DNA of 53,336 bases from Asterionellopsis glacialis (GCA_014885115.2 WKLE02000541.1:948-54283), one strand, 5' to 3'. Positions 20,249 to 32,480 are shown, counted from the stretch's first letter. Program-made: numbers and translations. The notes: generated from the sequence alone by a model not told the origin.

Positions 20249-21245
20249 TAACATGAAAGTAGGTGGGAGGGGGGACAATTTCACATGAGAATTATCTAAA
20301 GAATTTTGTAAAATTAGTGCATAATTACATTTCGAATTTACTACTACTACGTATCCTTTGAGACTAACTACACTTTTTCTATGACATTTGAAACAAGTAA
20401 ATTGCAGCAATAGTCGCAATATTTTGCAAAACATGCCTGCCCATGGATCCGAATACTCCAGGAAATTGAAAATTGATGGCCTTTACATGTTTTATTCGGT
20501 TGAAGGGCAGAGAATTTTTGCTATTGTTCTTTTGACAGGCATCAATTATCTTTCCCCATGATAAAAAATAGACCAGCAGAAGATTCAATTGATATTATTC
20601 CATAGAGTCTATGTAAAATAGGACCTACCAGCTACTGTAACCCTATTTTCCTATTAGTGGCTCAAGTACATTATTTAAAAAATAACATATATACAATATA
20701 GAATTTTCACGCTAGCCTGCTTCGAAGTTCGCTTTTCAACGTTCGGCAACACTTTGATGTGTACATGCTATCTCTCAACGGACGAACAAACTTTTCAAAA
20801 ACAAGAACCAGAGGTTTTTGACACGAACAGCATACTACCAGTTACTCTGATCCTAAGTTCATAGGACATTACTGGCAAGACTAATATCCTTCCGCCCTCT
20901 TCTTGTGTGTCGTCTTATTCGAGTGGTGTACCTGGTACAGGCACCAGTAGGTGGGTACCGGTTGGATCTGGAGAACCGGTCTCCTCGTTGTTCTACATCA
21001 ATCAAAGCGGAAGACGAAACAGATCACTACCCTCTGCACCGAACCAGGAGAGACTGTGCACAAGAGAAGAAGGTCACGTCTGTTGTGTCCAGAGTAGAGT
21101 GAACTACGACTAATACTTGAGACGGGATTGATAATCGTTATCAAAGCTCGCTTTTGAATTTGAAATAAAGAACTCAAATCCCCCACAGCAACAAATAACA
21201 AAAAAAAGTAGGAAACCACAAGCAAAAAGATACCAAAAATTGAAA
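20249..21245. other. Spacer between tandem paralogs
   Basis: No gene supported. Contains a GTACC-type motif cluster (20928-20960, with GTACCTGGTAC and GGGTACCGG) about 290 bp before the start of paralog B. Confidence 0.4.
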
Positions 21246-22799
21246 ATGGTTGACAAAAACAAGAAGGATGATGACGTGAAGGACGCATCCGATGTCGAAT
21301 CCATGGATAATGAAGATCCAGTTGTAACGAAACCAGACCCAAATTCATCGACTGCTAAAACAACTGCAAAAGACGATTCAGTAGCGGATAGTCCAAAAGC
21401 ACCTACTGGTACGATTATGATTGAACATAGAATGCAGAATGACAATGATAATAACAACACAAGGAACAATACAAGAAGTGGTGGTTTAATAGCAAGTTTG
21501 CTCACACCTAACCGTACTATGGCAATTGGTCTCTTTGGACTTGTCATGACGGGTGGCTTTGTTGCAATGCTTACTCAATGGTTTGAAATACCAGGACTTA
21601 ATGATCAAATTGATAATCTTGAAGACCAGGTAGATAGATTAGAAGAAGAAGTTGATAGACTCGAGGAAGAGAATGATCGATTCGAATTTTTAAATGATCA
21701 ATTGAATTCTTCCGTCATGGAGTTGGAAGAGCAAAATCAAATCTTAAATGAATCCAACACAGTATTTAGGGAATTGAATGATGAATTAAATGCATCTGTT
21801 TCAGAACTTGAATCACAAAATCAACAGCTCAATGAATCGAATGCTATTTTCAAAGAATTAAATAGCGAATTGGAAGCACTGAATAGAAATTTATCAGATC
21901 AAGTGGCGGATCTTTCCTCGACTGTAGTGAATCTTACTGAGACTAATGAACAATTGTCTGACAATATTGAACAGGTACGTCCATCTACATTGTTTGTGAT
22001 TTCAACGCTTTTTCGGCATGACTGTGGGAAGCATGTATAGTCTCAATCTCATGTTAATCTTTTTGTCTCCGTGATTTAATTTCTATTTATTTTTGAAAAC
22101 TTTTGTTTTTGTGACGACACATTTTCTTTTTTATAATGCTACAAAATATAATAGTTGAATGGTCAAGTAGAGGACTTGACTCAGGTGAATGAAAACTTGG
22201 AAGAACAAGTTGCCAACTTGACTGTAGAAGTAAGCACTTTAGAATCTGAGGTTGATCGGTTACAGACTCTAAATGATGAATTATTAATGATTATGAGCTT
22301 TTTGAATGACACATCAAGTGATCTTGGTGATACTGCGGATGAAATTGCACAAGCCATGGCTGAAATATTACAGGCAGATATGGAAGTCCGTATGGGTAAT
22401 ACAGAACAAACCTACTTGCAACGGACTGAAAATTGGGATTGTGCCTTTCGTGATGCCTTTCGTGATGCACCATTCATGGTGGATGAATCCACGATACCCA
22501 TCGGTCTTGACTACTATGACAATGTTACGGAATACACATCGAATCGTATACTGAATGATATATGTCTATCGTCCGATGATTTAGATTTATTTTTAGGTGA
22601 ACTTGTCTTTGGTACTTCGGAGGAACGGCCTGTGGATATTACAGCGGAAGACTATATAAGTGGTACGAATATATATTTGGACGGTGCCATGGTATATTAC
22701 TTTGGTGGTGATGGTTTGACACCACAAGATTGGTATGATATCAACTGGGATTGTACTGCACTTCCAGAAGATAAGGCATTTAATCGTACACTCATGTGA
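21246..22799 (+). CDS. Coiled-coil type II membrane protein, paralog B, two exons
   Basis: Exon 1 is 21246-21974 and exon 2 is 22155-22799. The 180-bp phase-0 intron has a GTACGT donor and an ATAATAG acceptor. The product is 457 residues. Layout matches paralog A: acidic head with IMIEHRM (57-63), one membrane helix (about 91-112), IPGLNDQI, then a coiled coil with 28-residue units (LNDQLNSSVMELEEQN, LNDELNASVSELESQN) and many NSS/NES/NAS sequons. The C-terminal domain starts NWDCAFRDAFRD. Paralog A has no intron at the matching place. The two genes are in direct tandem, 1 kb apart, and clearly diverged, so the duplication is not recent. Confidence 0.85.
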
Positions 22800-23559
22800 A
22801 GTGGATATAACAGGGGCTTTACTAATTACTCACAAAATATATAATGTGGCGCTGCAGATTGAGTCTTTCAAATCTTTCAAAATATATAAATTAAACTCTG
22901 AATTTGTGGTAAGCATTGTACAATCATCATGATTATAAACTTTTACATTCTTGAAGAAGGTTTTATTAAAATGTCAAAAACGTTTGATGTGCTTGTTTCA
23001 GAAAGTTTGATACCTTCTTTCGTTTGCTCTTGCGTAGAGACTTAATTTGTAAGGAATCAAACAATATTGTACCTAGATATCTTATTGCACCCTCGGAAAC
23101 CATGGATTTAGTAGGGAAAACATCAAGCTGAACAAGAAAGAATTTGAATTCGATAAGGAAATAGAACTCATCGGGGGATACCCTACTGTATTAAAATATG
23201 GTTCTAGAACCATGATTTTACTTTTAAAATTGAATCTCTTTCTTAGCAATATATTTAGAGAGAGAGAAATAATATTTTTCATTTTTAATAATAACTTGTC
23301 AATTTATTTGTTAATCGCTGCAGCTACTGATAACAGTGGAAATCGAGTCTACTCGCGACGACAGCCTGGACCAATATTTTTCATTTTTATATGTGCGTAC
23401 TGTATCCCCATTTTGTTTCGTTGGTGCAACACCATCTCTAGAAAAGTAATGGGCATGTTCCTCTTGAACGTAACCTTTCGTGCGTCCCTCTAGTTGTCTA
23501 GTGCAGAATATCAAAAAAGATACCATTCACCCACCCACCCTAAAAAAATAGTATTATAA
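22800..23559. other. Convergent intergenic region, no gene seen
   Basis: AT-rich 3' flanks of paralog B and the methyltransferase-like gene. Small open frames at 23082-23282 and 23212-23526 overlap on both strands and have no protein-like features. Confidence 0.4.
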
Positions 23560-24687
23560 TCATGATTCCGCTAAAGGATAACGTTTGAATAGAAAATCAT
23601 GACATGATCTACCCAACACAACTTTGGGATGTCCAGGCCATGGTTTGTACCCACAGGGAAATGTTGTTTTTAACAAATCTGGATGACATCCTGCCACTTC
23701 ATGACGTTTGGAACATCCAAATATACTCGAGGTTTCCATTTGAAAGCCCGCTTCTTCCAATAAGGGAAACATCAAGGCAAAGTAATACACATGCTCTGTC
23801 GTATTAATCCATGTCCGTGTCACATGTGTTTCAATCGAAATTTGTCCTACATGATGTAAAAATGTTGGATCTTCCGCCAATATATCTCTGGCCAATGATA
23901 TTTCACATCATATTTCACATCCTTCACAATCCAATTTGAGAATATCAATATAGTCAATTTTTAAAAATTTACGTAAGGATGGCATGGATGTTTCCCACCA
24001 ATCGGATGTCCCACCCTTATTGATAAGACGTTCTTCATTGGGAACTAACAATGTAGCACCAATGTTATGAAAGGTGACATTGGGATGTACCTTGGATGGA
24101 TGATGAACTGTGGGATCCGATGCAAACCCACGACATCCCCATCGATTGGCTAAATCAATATCAAAGGATGGATCATCATTAATCCCAAAGGATATAAAAT
24201 TACATGGTTCGGTAGGAGCTGGTCCACACAGGGCATGTTCACCACCTTTACCAATCATGACAGTTTCACAATTCCCATGTTTTTTCTTTTTTGCATTTTT
24301 ACCCTGAATTAATGTAGAATACTTTTCAACGTAGGGTTGAAGTTTATCAAGTGCTTCTTGTTGTTCCGAGGGTGTCATGGTATGCCATAATTTCCATTTG
24401 GGATGTTGTTGTTGTATTGCTGCTGCTGTTGCTTCTCCCTTGGGAAGGGTACTGATGGCGTCCTTGACACGTAATGCACTACTCGTATGTTGATCTGAGG
24501 GTGATGACAAGGTCATGAAATAATGTAATGAAAATCCAAAAATCATACCAATTGTCATTTGCATTATACCTCGTGTCATGGTAATGACACTTATGTTATC
24601 ACTACTATTACTAGTAGTAGTAGTGCTACTTTTACGTTTGTTGTAGAGATTCGTAATCGTTCCATTATTCTTTCTTGGAGTCGACAT
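23560..24687 (-). CDS. METTL24/FkbM-like methyltransferase with an in-frame TGA
   Basis: Starts at the ATG at 24687. A Ser/Thr-rich head and one membrane helix (MTRGIMQMTIGMIFGFSLHY) give a type II anchor. A Methyltransf_22-like domain follows, with CNFISFGINDDPSFD, the cofactor-type strand GCRGFASDPTVHH, and IDILKLDCEGCE. Right after this the frame meets TGA at 23910-23908. The same frame continues as LARDIL for about 112 more codons of family-like sequence (QISIETHVTRTW, FKRYP) to a stop at 23560. The TGA lies in a 12-bp tandem duplication, so the coding sequence looks interrupted rather than wrongly predicted. If the stop is real, a 259-residue truncated protein results. It may be a recent pseudogene or allele, an assembly artefact, or a readthrough site. 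Confidence 0.7.
23896..23919 (-). repeat. 12-bp tandem duplication that creates a stop codon
   Basis: On the minus strand TGTGAAATATGA (23919-23908) is followed by TGTGAAATATCA (23907-23896). They differ at one base, which makes TGA in the first copy and TCA (Ser) in the second. Removing one copy leaves the rest of the reading frame intact. Confidence 0.9.
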
Positions 24688-25628
24688 TGTTGTTGGATTT
24701 TAAAAACAGAGGGAGTGATGTACAAAAAAGATGTAACCTGAGCTTCTTTCTGTTGTTGTTCCATTTGGCTCCCCATTTTAAAATAACAGAAAATTTTTGG
24801 CGATCCAAATAGCATGCTTGGTCGGATTGGCAAATCCGTCCGTGAGTCCACTACTCCCAGAGGAGTGTACGGAGCTGTGTCTACGGTACGATACTAACTA
24901 CCGACCCAAAAAAAGCGGAGGACATGGGTTTAGGGTTAATCACGTGAACGTATCTTGACTACAGGTCACACATCACACGTGCTTCCCTCGTCAATCATTC
25001 TTATACAATCCTACCTATTGTTACGTAGCCAACCTGTACTCGTAAACGTACACTCTGAACGATACGTACAGGTATGTTTTTGGAAGAAAAAAAATGACAC
25101 ATCATACACAAGAAAGAAAGAAAATCATACCACCTGGTCGTCTCTACATGACCACTTTTGATTGGCTCTGGTTCGGAAACAATCGGTAGTATTGAACTCA
25201 TAGTTAAAGAACTTGTCTATGAGACATTTCGAAAAAGAACCCTGGTTCAAATCGTTCATCCTCGATGATTCAGACAAAATATACCAGGTAATATTGGTTG
25301 TACTGTAGCACGCCGTCTACTAGTCTCTGTAAAGTTTTAGTATTGATCTACCCACAAGTACCGAACAACAAGGTAGAACCTACCTAATGTACCAGCAGGT
25401 ACTGAACCTTCAACGACAAGAACCAAAAAAGCCAACCAAAGTTCCCATTTTGACTCTGGAAAAAAAAAAAATTCCCGCCTCTGGCGCACGGTGCGAGATA
25501 AAAACAAGCTTGCCAGTGCCCTGGCTCACTACTAAACTCGTAAATACAATCCTTATTCGTTACAATCAACAAGACCAGTCTACTACAAAAACACACACAT
25601 TATACAAAAACACAGAGTTGCTGTAACG
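24688..25628. other. Divergent intergenic region
   Basis: Holds promoters for the methyltransferase-like gene (-) and the desaturase (+). Features seen: a telomere-like GGGTTTAGGGTTA (24926-24938), two CACGTG-type sites (about 24940 and 24977), and CCAGGTA/CCTACC motifs at 25283-25402. No gene. Confidence 0.4.
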
Positions 25629-26906
25629 ATGCCTCCCTGTGGAAAGACAGATACCCATGAGGTGGTAACTACTCAAACAAGAGAAGAGATTGGTAATGAT
25701 TGGATTCAAGGAAAGGAATATTCCGACAAACCTGACTTTACATGGATGGAAGGTGAAGAACCTCATCGTGCTCGTCGAATGGAGATTTTGAAAAAGTATC
25801 CTGAAATCAAACAATTGTACGGACATGAATGGAAAACCAAGTACATGGTTGCTGCAACAGTCTTGTTACAAACCTTCCTTGCCTTTTTCATGCGCGAAAC
25901 GTCATGGCCCATCTTTTTATTGACTGCCTATGTCGTCGGAGCAACCGCCAACCATTCACTCTTTTTAGCCATTCATGAATGGTCACACAATCTTGGATTT
26001 AAATTACCCATTCACAATCAAATTGGTTCCATGTTTGCCAATCTTCCCATTGGTGTCCCGTACTCGGCATCCTTCAAACCCTACCACATGGACCATCATC
26101 GCAATCAGGGTGTCCATGGAGTCGATGCGGACATTGCTCATCCCGTTGAGGCTGATATTATCCGTAATCGTACTCCTCTCAAGGCTCTGTACATGTTGAC
26201 ACAACTTTTGTTTTATGCCTTGAGACCCTGCATTATTAAGCCTCTTCAACCTACCAAAATGACAGCCCTTAACCTTGCCATCCAAGCAACCTACGATGCC
26301 TTCATTTTGTATTTTGGTGGACTTAATGCTATGCTTTATTTGCTTTTGAGTACCTTCATGTGTGGGTCCTTCCATCCCACAGCAGGACACTTTTTAAGTG
26401 AACATTTGGAAGTCATTGAAGGTGTCGAAACCTATTCCTACTATGGACCTTTGAATTATGTCACCTACAATGGTAAGTTTTGTGGTTTGGGTATTGTTTG
26501 TGTGTCATGGGTTTCATCTGTTTTTGAATCAACGTCACATTATGTTGTACTCATCGCCATTGTCTTTATTGTTTATTATTGAATGTACACTGCACACACT
26601 TATACACACACACACACTTATACACACACTAAAGTTGGATATCACAATGAACATCATGATTTCCCCTATGTCCCATGGAGTCGTTTGCCCATGGTGACTA
26701 AAATTGCTGCAGAATACTACGATACCTTACCACGATGTGAATCATGGTGTGGTATTATTTGGCAATATGTGACCAATCCTAATTTAGGTGCCTATTCCAG
26801 AGTTAAGAGACACAATGAAATTGATGCTACGGAACAAGTCAATCCCAATGACACTCAGAGTGATCCATCAACGACCTCTTACAACCTAAAGGCCAAGCAA
26901 CAGTAG
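25629..26906 (+). CDS. DES1: Sphingolipid delta-4 desaturase, two exons
   Basis: Introduces the 4,5-trans double bond in dihydroceramide to form ceramide, in the ER membrane. Exon 1 is 25629-26472 and exon 2 is 26635-26906. The 162-bp intron (GTAAGT donor, ACTAAAG acceptor) contains a CACACACACTTATA-type simple repeat and sits in phase 1. The joined protein has 371 residues, close to family length. All three histidine boxes are present: HEWSH (116-120), HMDHH (153-157) and HNEHH (285-289), the last rebuilt across the splice as YNVGYHNEHHDFP. The N-terminal FTWMEGEEPHRARRMEILKKYPEIKQLYG block is the usual Lipid_DES region. Reading through the intron would end at 26582 and lose the third box, so splicing is required for activity. 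Confidence 0.93.
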
Positions 26907-27619
26907 ATTACATTTGATGACTAACTAACAAACTAACTACTGTACTCGTATCAACTGCTGATGCTTTCGCTTTGGTTTGGAATATCAACATATGCAGGTA
27001 ACGCACTTTAAAAAAAAACGAGAACAAACATTTTGTTGTAAAATGACCACTTGGAATTAGTAATATGATGTTTTTTAATCCCTGTTGTATTCGTATTCTT
27101 TCCAAGTTTGTCTCCTATACATATAAAAGTATGTATTTTTAGTTGGTTTGATTGCTTTCCTTCTGCCGACATTTGTTTGTGATTCTCTTACCTTCTGATC
27201 ACTCTAGTAGATTGCTAACTCAATTATTGTGGACTGTATTAGTGATGTTTTTATCCCTTTCGTATTCGCATTCTTTCCAAGTTGGTTTTCTACAATAGAG
27301 TTAACAGAAAAAGTAAGCATCTTCAATGGGTTTGTTGACTTTTCGTCTGCCGACATTCTCCTACTGCCAGGTCACTCCTAGAGTGCTATCTCGGTTAAGT
27401 GTACTGCAGAATGATCTAGACAAGCATATTATGTTGTTCTTCGCCATTTTCATTTCGAGAAGGAACAGTCTATCAAATTGCAGTAACACCAGATACTACC
27501 ACTACTTTTTAAGTTTGTATGTATTCTATCTAATTTTACCACTCTGTATTGTTGTATTGTAGGAAGGCTTTTCTCCCCCCCTCCACACACACAATTTCCT
27601 CTTGTTGTTGCTCTTCAAT
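26907..27619. other. Convergent intergenic region with a tandem duplication
   Basis: 3' flanks of the desaturase and the WD40 gene. Contains a diverged non-coding tandem duplication (see separate entry). No gene. Confidence 0.45.
27065..27412 (+). repeat. Diverged tandem duplication of about 175 bp
   Basis: Copy A is about 27065-27240 and copy B about 27243-27412. Shared blocks include CGTATTCTTTCCAAGTT / CGCATTCTTTCCAAGTT, TTCTGCCGACATT / GTCTGCCGACATT and GATCACTCTAG / GGTCACTCCTAG, in the same order. Neither copy has a long open frame. Confidence 0.65.
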
Positions 27620-29629
27620 CTACTGTATACAAACATTCCATAATTTAATAGTTTTATCACCCGAGACTGTTACAAATTGTGTATCATTCATTACAGCAAT
27701 ATCATTAATGGATCTTTTATGACCTGTATCAATGGTATGGATACATACACCTTGTTTCCAGTTCCAAATTTTACAAGATTTGTCCCCCGAACCAGATATA
27801 ATTGTATCGTCCACTCTCGAAAGTACCACAACTTTATATACAGCATTCGTATGACCATGAAGTGTATGGATACATGTACCAGTAGTTAAATTCCATATTT
27901 TCAAGGTAGTATCCCATGACCCAGAAGCAAAATGAAGCTCTTCCTCCTTACTTGAGGAGACCGAGGAGGACGAGGAGGATAATGGTGATGGTGGTAACAT
28001 GGCAACAGACGATACTGCCTTGGTATGTCCACCAAATTGACGCAAGATACCATCTTGAATGTTCCATAAAAGGATTTCTTTGTTATCAAAACCTGATAAA
28101 AATTGATCTTTTGTAGCATCTACAAGTTCAATACATGTCATGACAGAGGTGAAACTTCTAGAAACAATCGGATTTGTAGTTGTAGTAGTAGTTGATGATG
28201 ATGATGATGATGATGATGATTCTCCAACAATTGTAGTATTACTAGTAGTCCTGTGGATGATATTACGAACATCCCAAATTTTGACATGTCCATCAAACGA
28301 TGCCGATAAGAAACGATCACTATCAATAGCACAAACTGTAACAACAGCTTTGTCATGTCCGATAAAACTTTGAATACATTTACCACTACGAATATTCCAA
28401 AGTTTTACCTTTTTATCATAAGATCCCGAGATAAAGTAGTTGATATGTGGTCGTGTTGTTGTCCCGTCGGAACTACTCCTTTTGCCAGTAGTAATGGTCG
28501 TGTCATTGCCGCTTGATACTGCTGGAGGGAGGACTGACAGGGATGCAATCATTTCCGTATGACCATAAAAACTTTGAAGGCATTCTTTTCCTTGCTTGGA
28601 TACATCCCACAAGAAAATAACCGTATCCGCAGACCCAGAAAGAAATTGGCTATGATTTGGAAGTACAGTAGCAGTCTGGACTTGCTTCGTATGCAATTTG
28701 AAAATTTTCGTCGCTTCCCCGACAGTCACCACAGTTCCCTTATGCTTTTCAGGTAGAACAGTTGTTTTTGGAGTGACTGGAGATATAGCATTGCTGTTCC
28801 GAGAAGTATCTTTATCAACAAGAGCGTTGGACTCAGTAGAGACATATTGAATTTCTCTTTTTCTTCCTGCAGTATGATTTAAGATATTCCCGGGTTCTCT
28901 GGAGTTGGTAACCAAAGAGGTCTGTTCGCTTCCTCCTCTAACTTCCAATGTGCCAGCATGAGGATTCTTACATTGAGCCATCCGTCTGAAATGATTTAGG
29001 TTTGCCACAGCGTCGGCAGTTGTAGCTGTATCGTCTTCTGTAATGGTATCACTTTTAGTTTTTGCGTCAGAAGACTCACTTGCAGCTTTCATTTTCGTAG
29101 ATGATGTTAGTAATTCAGCGTCATTTTGCATGCATATTTGGGTATCCGGTTGCTGACGACAATCTTTTATTGTTTCGTGTGTAGCAGTACTGCTTCCTTC
29201 CTCTTGTTGAGTTGAGTTTGACTCTTGTTGTCTGCCTCCTTCCTGATTACTGGATAGTGAAACGTCCTTCACAAACTGAACAAAATGTTCTGCTTGAGTT
29301 TCTTTTCGTATAGCATCTGCCTCCTCTGATTTTGCCCACTCAACAGCTCTCTTCGCGCTGGCAATAATGATATCAAACTTCTTTGTGATCTCGATTAAGT
29401 CCTCTTCCGCTCTAGCGCGTGTTTTGGTGGCTGCCAATGTCCTATCTTTGGCACATTTCAGAAAGCGTTGAGCAGCTTCCGATGCCACGCACGTGTGATG
29501 AGGTTCATGAGAAGAAGAAGAACCAAACTTAGGATTATCTCGCTTGACACCCTCATTATAGTTGGACGAAGACACATCGGTGTTGTGTTTGCTTTTCGCC
29601 CTTTTACAGGATCTTTCAGGATCGTTCAT
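27620..29629 (-). CDS. WD40 repeat protein, seven-bladed
   Basis: 669 residues from the ATG at 29629 (MNDPERSCKRAK). The first 290 residues are polar; part (RFLKCAKDRTLAATKT to AEHFVQFVKD) looks like a charged coiled coil. Seven WD repeats follow, ending FLWDV, LWNI, IWDV, LWNI, IWNL, IWNW and LWNV, enough to close one propeller. Most carry the GH dipeptide (YGHTEM, IGHDKA, GGHTKA, HGHTNA, TGHKRS). Ser/Thr-rich loops, encoded by simple repeats such as the GAT tract at 28195-28222, interrupt blades 2, 3 and 5. A scaffold or adaptor role is expected. The particular complex cannot be named. Confidence 0.85.
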   Translation of the reverse strand: MNDPERSCKRAKSKHNTDVSSSNYNEGVKRDNPKFGSSSSHEPHHTCVASEAAQRFLKCAKDRTLAATKTRARAEEDLIEITKKFDIIIASAKRAVEWAKSEEADAIRKETQAEHFVQFVKDVSLSSNQEGGRQQESNSTQQEEGSSTATHETIKDCRQQPDTQICMQNDAELLTSSTKMKAASESSDAKTKSDTITEDDTATTADAVANLNHFRRMAQCKNPHAGTLEVRGGSEQTSLVTNSREPGNILNHTAGRKREIQYVSTESNALVDKDTSRNSNAISPVTPKTTVLPEKHKGTVVTVGEATKIFKLHTKQVQTATVLPNHSQFLSGSADTVIFLWDVSKQGKECLQSFYGHTEMIASLSVLPPAVSSGNDTTITTGKRSSSDGTTTRPHINYFISGSYDKKVKLWNIRSGKCIQSFIGHDKAVVTVCAIDSDRFLSASFDGHVKIWDVRNIIHRTTSNTTIVGESSSSSSSSSTTTTTTNPIVSRSFTSVMTCIELVDATKDQFLSGFDNKEILLWNIQDGILRQFGGHTKAVSSVAMLPPSPLSSSSSSVSSSKEEELHFASGSWDTTLKIWNLTTGTCIHTLHGHTNAVYKVVVLSRVDDTIISGSGDKSCKIWNWKQGVCIHTIDTGHKRSINDIAVMNDTQFVTVSGDKTIKLWNVCIQ

Positions 29630-32480
29630 CTGCTTCAAAGTCTTTTGGACGAGCGCAATATACCACTGTACGAGGTCGCCTCTGTGATTGTGTTTTGAAT
29701 TTAACTAGTTCCTACTAGTAGAGGGCCTGCTAAACGATGCTTACAGTATGCACTGGACATAAATAAGGAAAGAGGGAAATCTTGTTTCTTGATGGCCGCG
29801 ACTGATGAGTTCGTACAAGGAACAAGGAGTTGGCTTTGGCCGGCCATAACTTTTAACATTATTTTAGAACTGGTTACTATGTACTCCTCTACAAGATAAC
29901 ATACCTGTACCTGGTAGTCCTCTAGTCCTAGGAGTCCATTGTCCATGTCCTTCTGGTATTTTGAACTACTAAGATGTCACAACGGTAGTTAGACGTCTCT
30001 CTCTAGAGAAGAAGTAGGGTCCTCTCTAGAGGTCCTAATAGAAGTAGGTCCTACCTGTAGTTACTTTGTACCCTTACATATTACTACCAGATACTTGGCA
30101 AGTTCAGCGGTAAATGTTTCGTACCTTCGTAAAGACAAATAGTACAAATGGTACTAGATCTTTCATGTTGTCCTGGTCCTAAATCTTTAATGGAACCGAA
30201 GTTGCATTGGAAATAAATGCTTAGATATATAGGAGAACTCCTCATGGAGCTTCTTAGTTTACAACGGCGAATAATGCATTTCCAAGAAGCTTTTACAGTA
30301 CTACTTAAGTGCTCTACAAGGTGTTGAATTCGAACATGGTCACATTGTAGTGTCACAGACGTTGGTATAAACCTATCATAATAATGATTAGCGAAAGCCT
30401 ACCAATCTGACTGTCAGGCGCGAGTCGACAATACTGCCAGTGTACGAGTATACATATTTTTTGTCAAATACCTGGTCATATTGCATCATATGCTGAGTAT
30501 CAGTCAGTAACGACCTGAATATCAGCATGATGTACCTGGTATACTGTGTTTACAGGTACTCATGTACACTAATGTACTGCAAAATTATATTGTCCAAGAG
30601 ATGGTATAAGATGAGTGATATGTCACCTCATACAGCACGGTTGGTAATTAGAACGAAAAAATTACTATTTACATTACAGGTACCTAGTCTTCGGGCACTA
30701 TAATTATTATACCCATAATTACTAATAAGTACCATAAATTCATCTGATTTTGCTTGAAAATACATGAAAATACCACAATACAACAAACAACAATAACAAC
30801 CATAACAGCAAGAACACTATAGAACCTGGTCAATCTCTTTTCCAATTTCAAACAATCAAAAGCAACAATCAACTATGTGTTATCAAGTAAAAAACAAGGA
30901 TATTAATGATGCAATCATTCCTTGACATAGACTGGTTTGTTGTTGTGTTCTTTAACAAAAGCTGTCATGCTGTTGTGTCATCATGGTGAGTTTTTCAGAT
31001 GCAAGAACAAAGATTTCCCTCAATTTCACATGTTTCTAGTTATGTAGGACAAATATACACATGTGTATTTTGCACAAATTCATCAAATTCTTGCCATCAG
31101 AACAAACCTCAAAAAAGCTCAAAGCTGAAAGGGCCCACGACTGCATTCAGAAATTAGAAAATTTCAAGCTCTGAGACATATTGAGCTATAATGTCATAAA
31201 ACAGCTTCTGATTTCCTAAAAATGTACAGCTCAAAGCTCAACAACATCTGCAGGTAGCCTAATATGCACAATATGGACTGGTTTTGTAGGTAAACTTGTA
31301 TATTATGTAAGAGTATTGAAATAAAATGCTGTTATATTTCTGCTCCTCTAGCATACATGGAAGAAAAGGGGGGCCTCCTATTCTTCATGTTTTCATCTAG
31401 ATTTTTTTAATTTTTAACTTTATTTCAATTTCAAGTCCCAAAACCACTGGAAGGTACTGTTTTATTCTATTGTAGAAGATGAATCTACCCCCAAACCTTT
31501 TCATGAAAATTATTTTTTAGTTCCTCTTTCTCTCTGGAAATTCTCGATGAGATAATATCATTGAATTAAATTCTTTACCAAGACAATCCCAAGTTGTTTT
31601 ACCTACAATTAATAGTAATTAGTGAAATAATGCAATGCCCTATGCCAGAATTTAATCAAGGGACAAATAGCTTATTATTGTATCTAGAAGTTCTACTAGT
31701 ACTCAATTTTAATTCAAAATCATAATGATAATAAATGAACTAATTTCTTACTATAATGTAGTCACATTTCACAACTGCTGCCTTACTCCGTAGTAAGCAT
31801 ATGGCAATCTGACAACCCACAATGGGGCATGAGTTACCACATAATACAACACAAGGATTGCATTTCAGGAATACTAGTAGGCCACTACTGCCCCCATGAT
31901 AAGTTCAGTACATACAGTAGCTGGTATGGTATCATATCAGGTTAGAATTTTGTTGAGGTCTCCAGATCTCCTGGCTGCAGAGTACTCAAACCAAGTGTGG
32001 GATAGGGTCCCCAGGTCCTACAGTAGGACTACCATATATATGTCCTAGAATATCAGTAGATACCTGGTATAGAAGAGATAAACCAAATACTTTGAGATCA
32101 AAAATAGACCCCAACAAAACTAGACACAGGAGTCAGTTGAATCTTCAGCTGGACACAGTTTCAATGATCAAGTTTCAAAAGTTTAGTCACTACGTGTATC
32201 GACTGCCTGTCTGTCTGCCTGTTGTCTGTGATAACTTGCCCTTGGTATAGCGATACGGTAGGAAATACTCAGTACGGTCCTCGTGTACAGTTATGACATA
32301 TACTGGACAACGAAGATGTATGCCAGATCCGAAATTGTAGGGTCGATCATGTTGCGCTGTGTGAGCCACAGCTGGGAGCTCTATGGTTGCCGTCGTTCAT
32401 GAACGTTACAACTTCGAATTTGTTCATCTCCTTGTGTGTCTCTCCAGTAATCAGTTACAACCATTTCACCTTTCGACCAA
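29630..32480. other. Long gene-free divergent region, 2.85 kb
   Basis: The longest stretch without a gene. 29889-30070 and 30470-30560 carry CCTGGTA/GTACC motifs and CTCTCTAGAGA-type palindromes. 30700-31800 is very AT-rich. 31910-32060 again has CCTGGTA/CAGGT motifs just upstream of the SPF30-like gene. No open frame has protein-like composition, and I see no transposase, reverse transcriptase or terminal repeat. It may hold an RNA gene that I cannot recognise. Confidence 0.4.

Noticed and set aside
26473..26582. Unspliced continuation of the desaturase frame to a stop at 26582
   Set aside because: It drops the third histidine box; the spliced form restores it exactly.
30684..30872. Hydrophobic minus-strand frame in the long gene-free stretch
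   Set aside because: TTG start, AT-driven Ile/Val-rich composition, no pattern of a real membrane protein.
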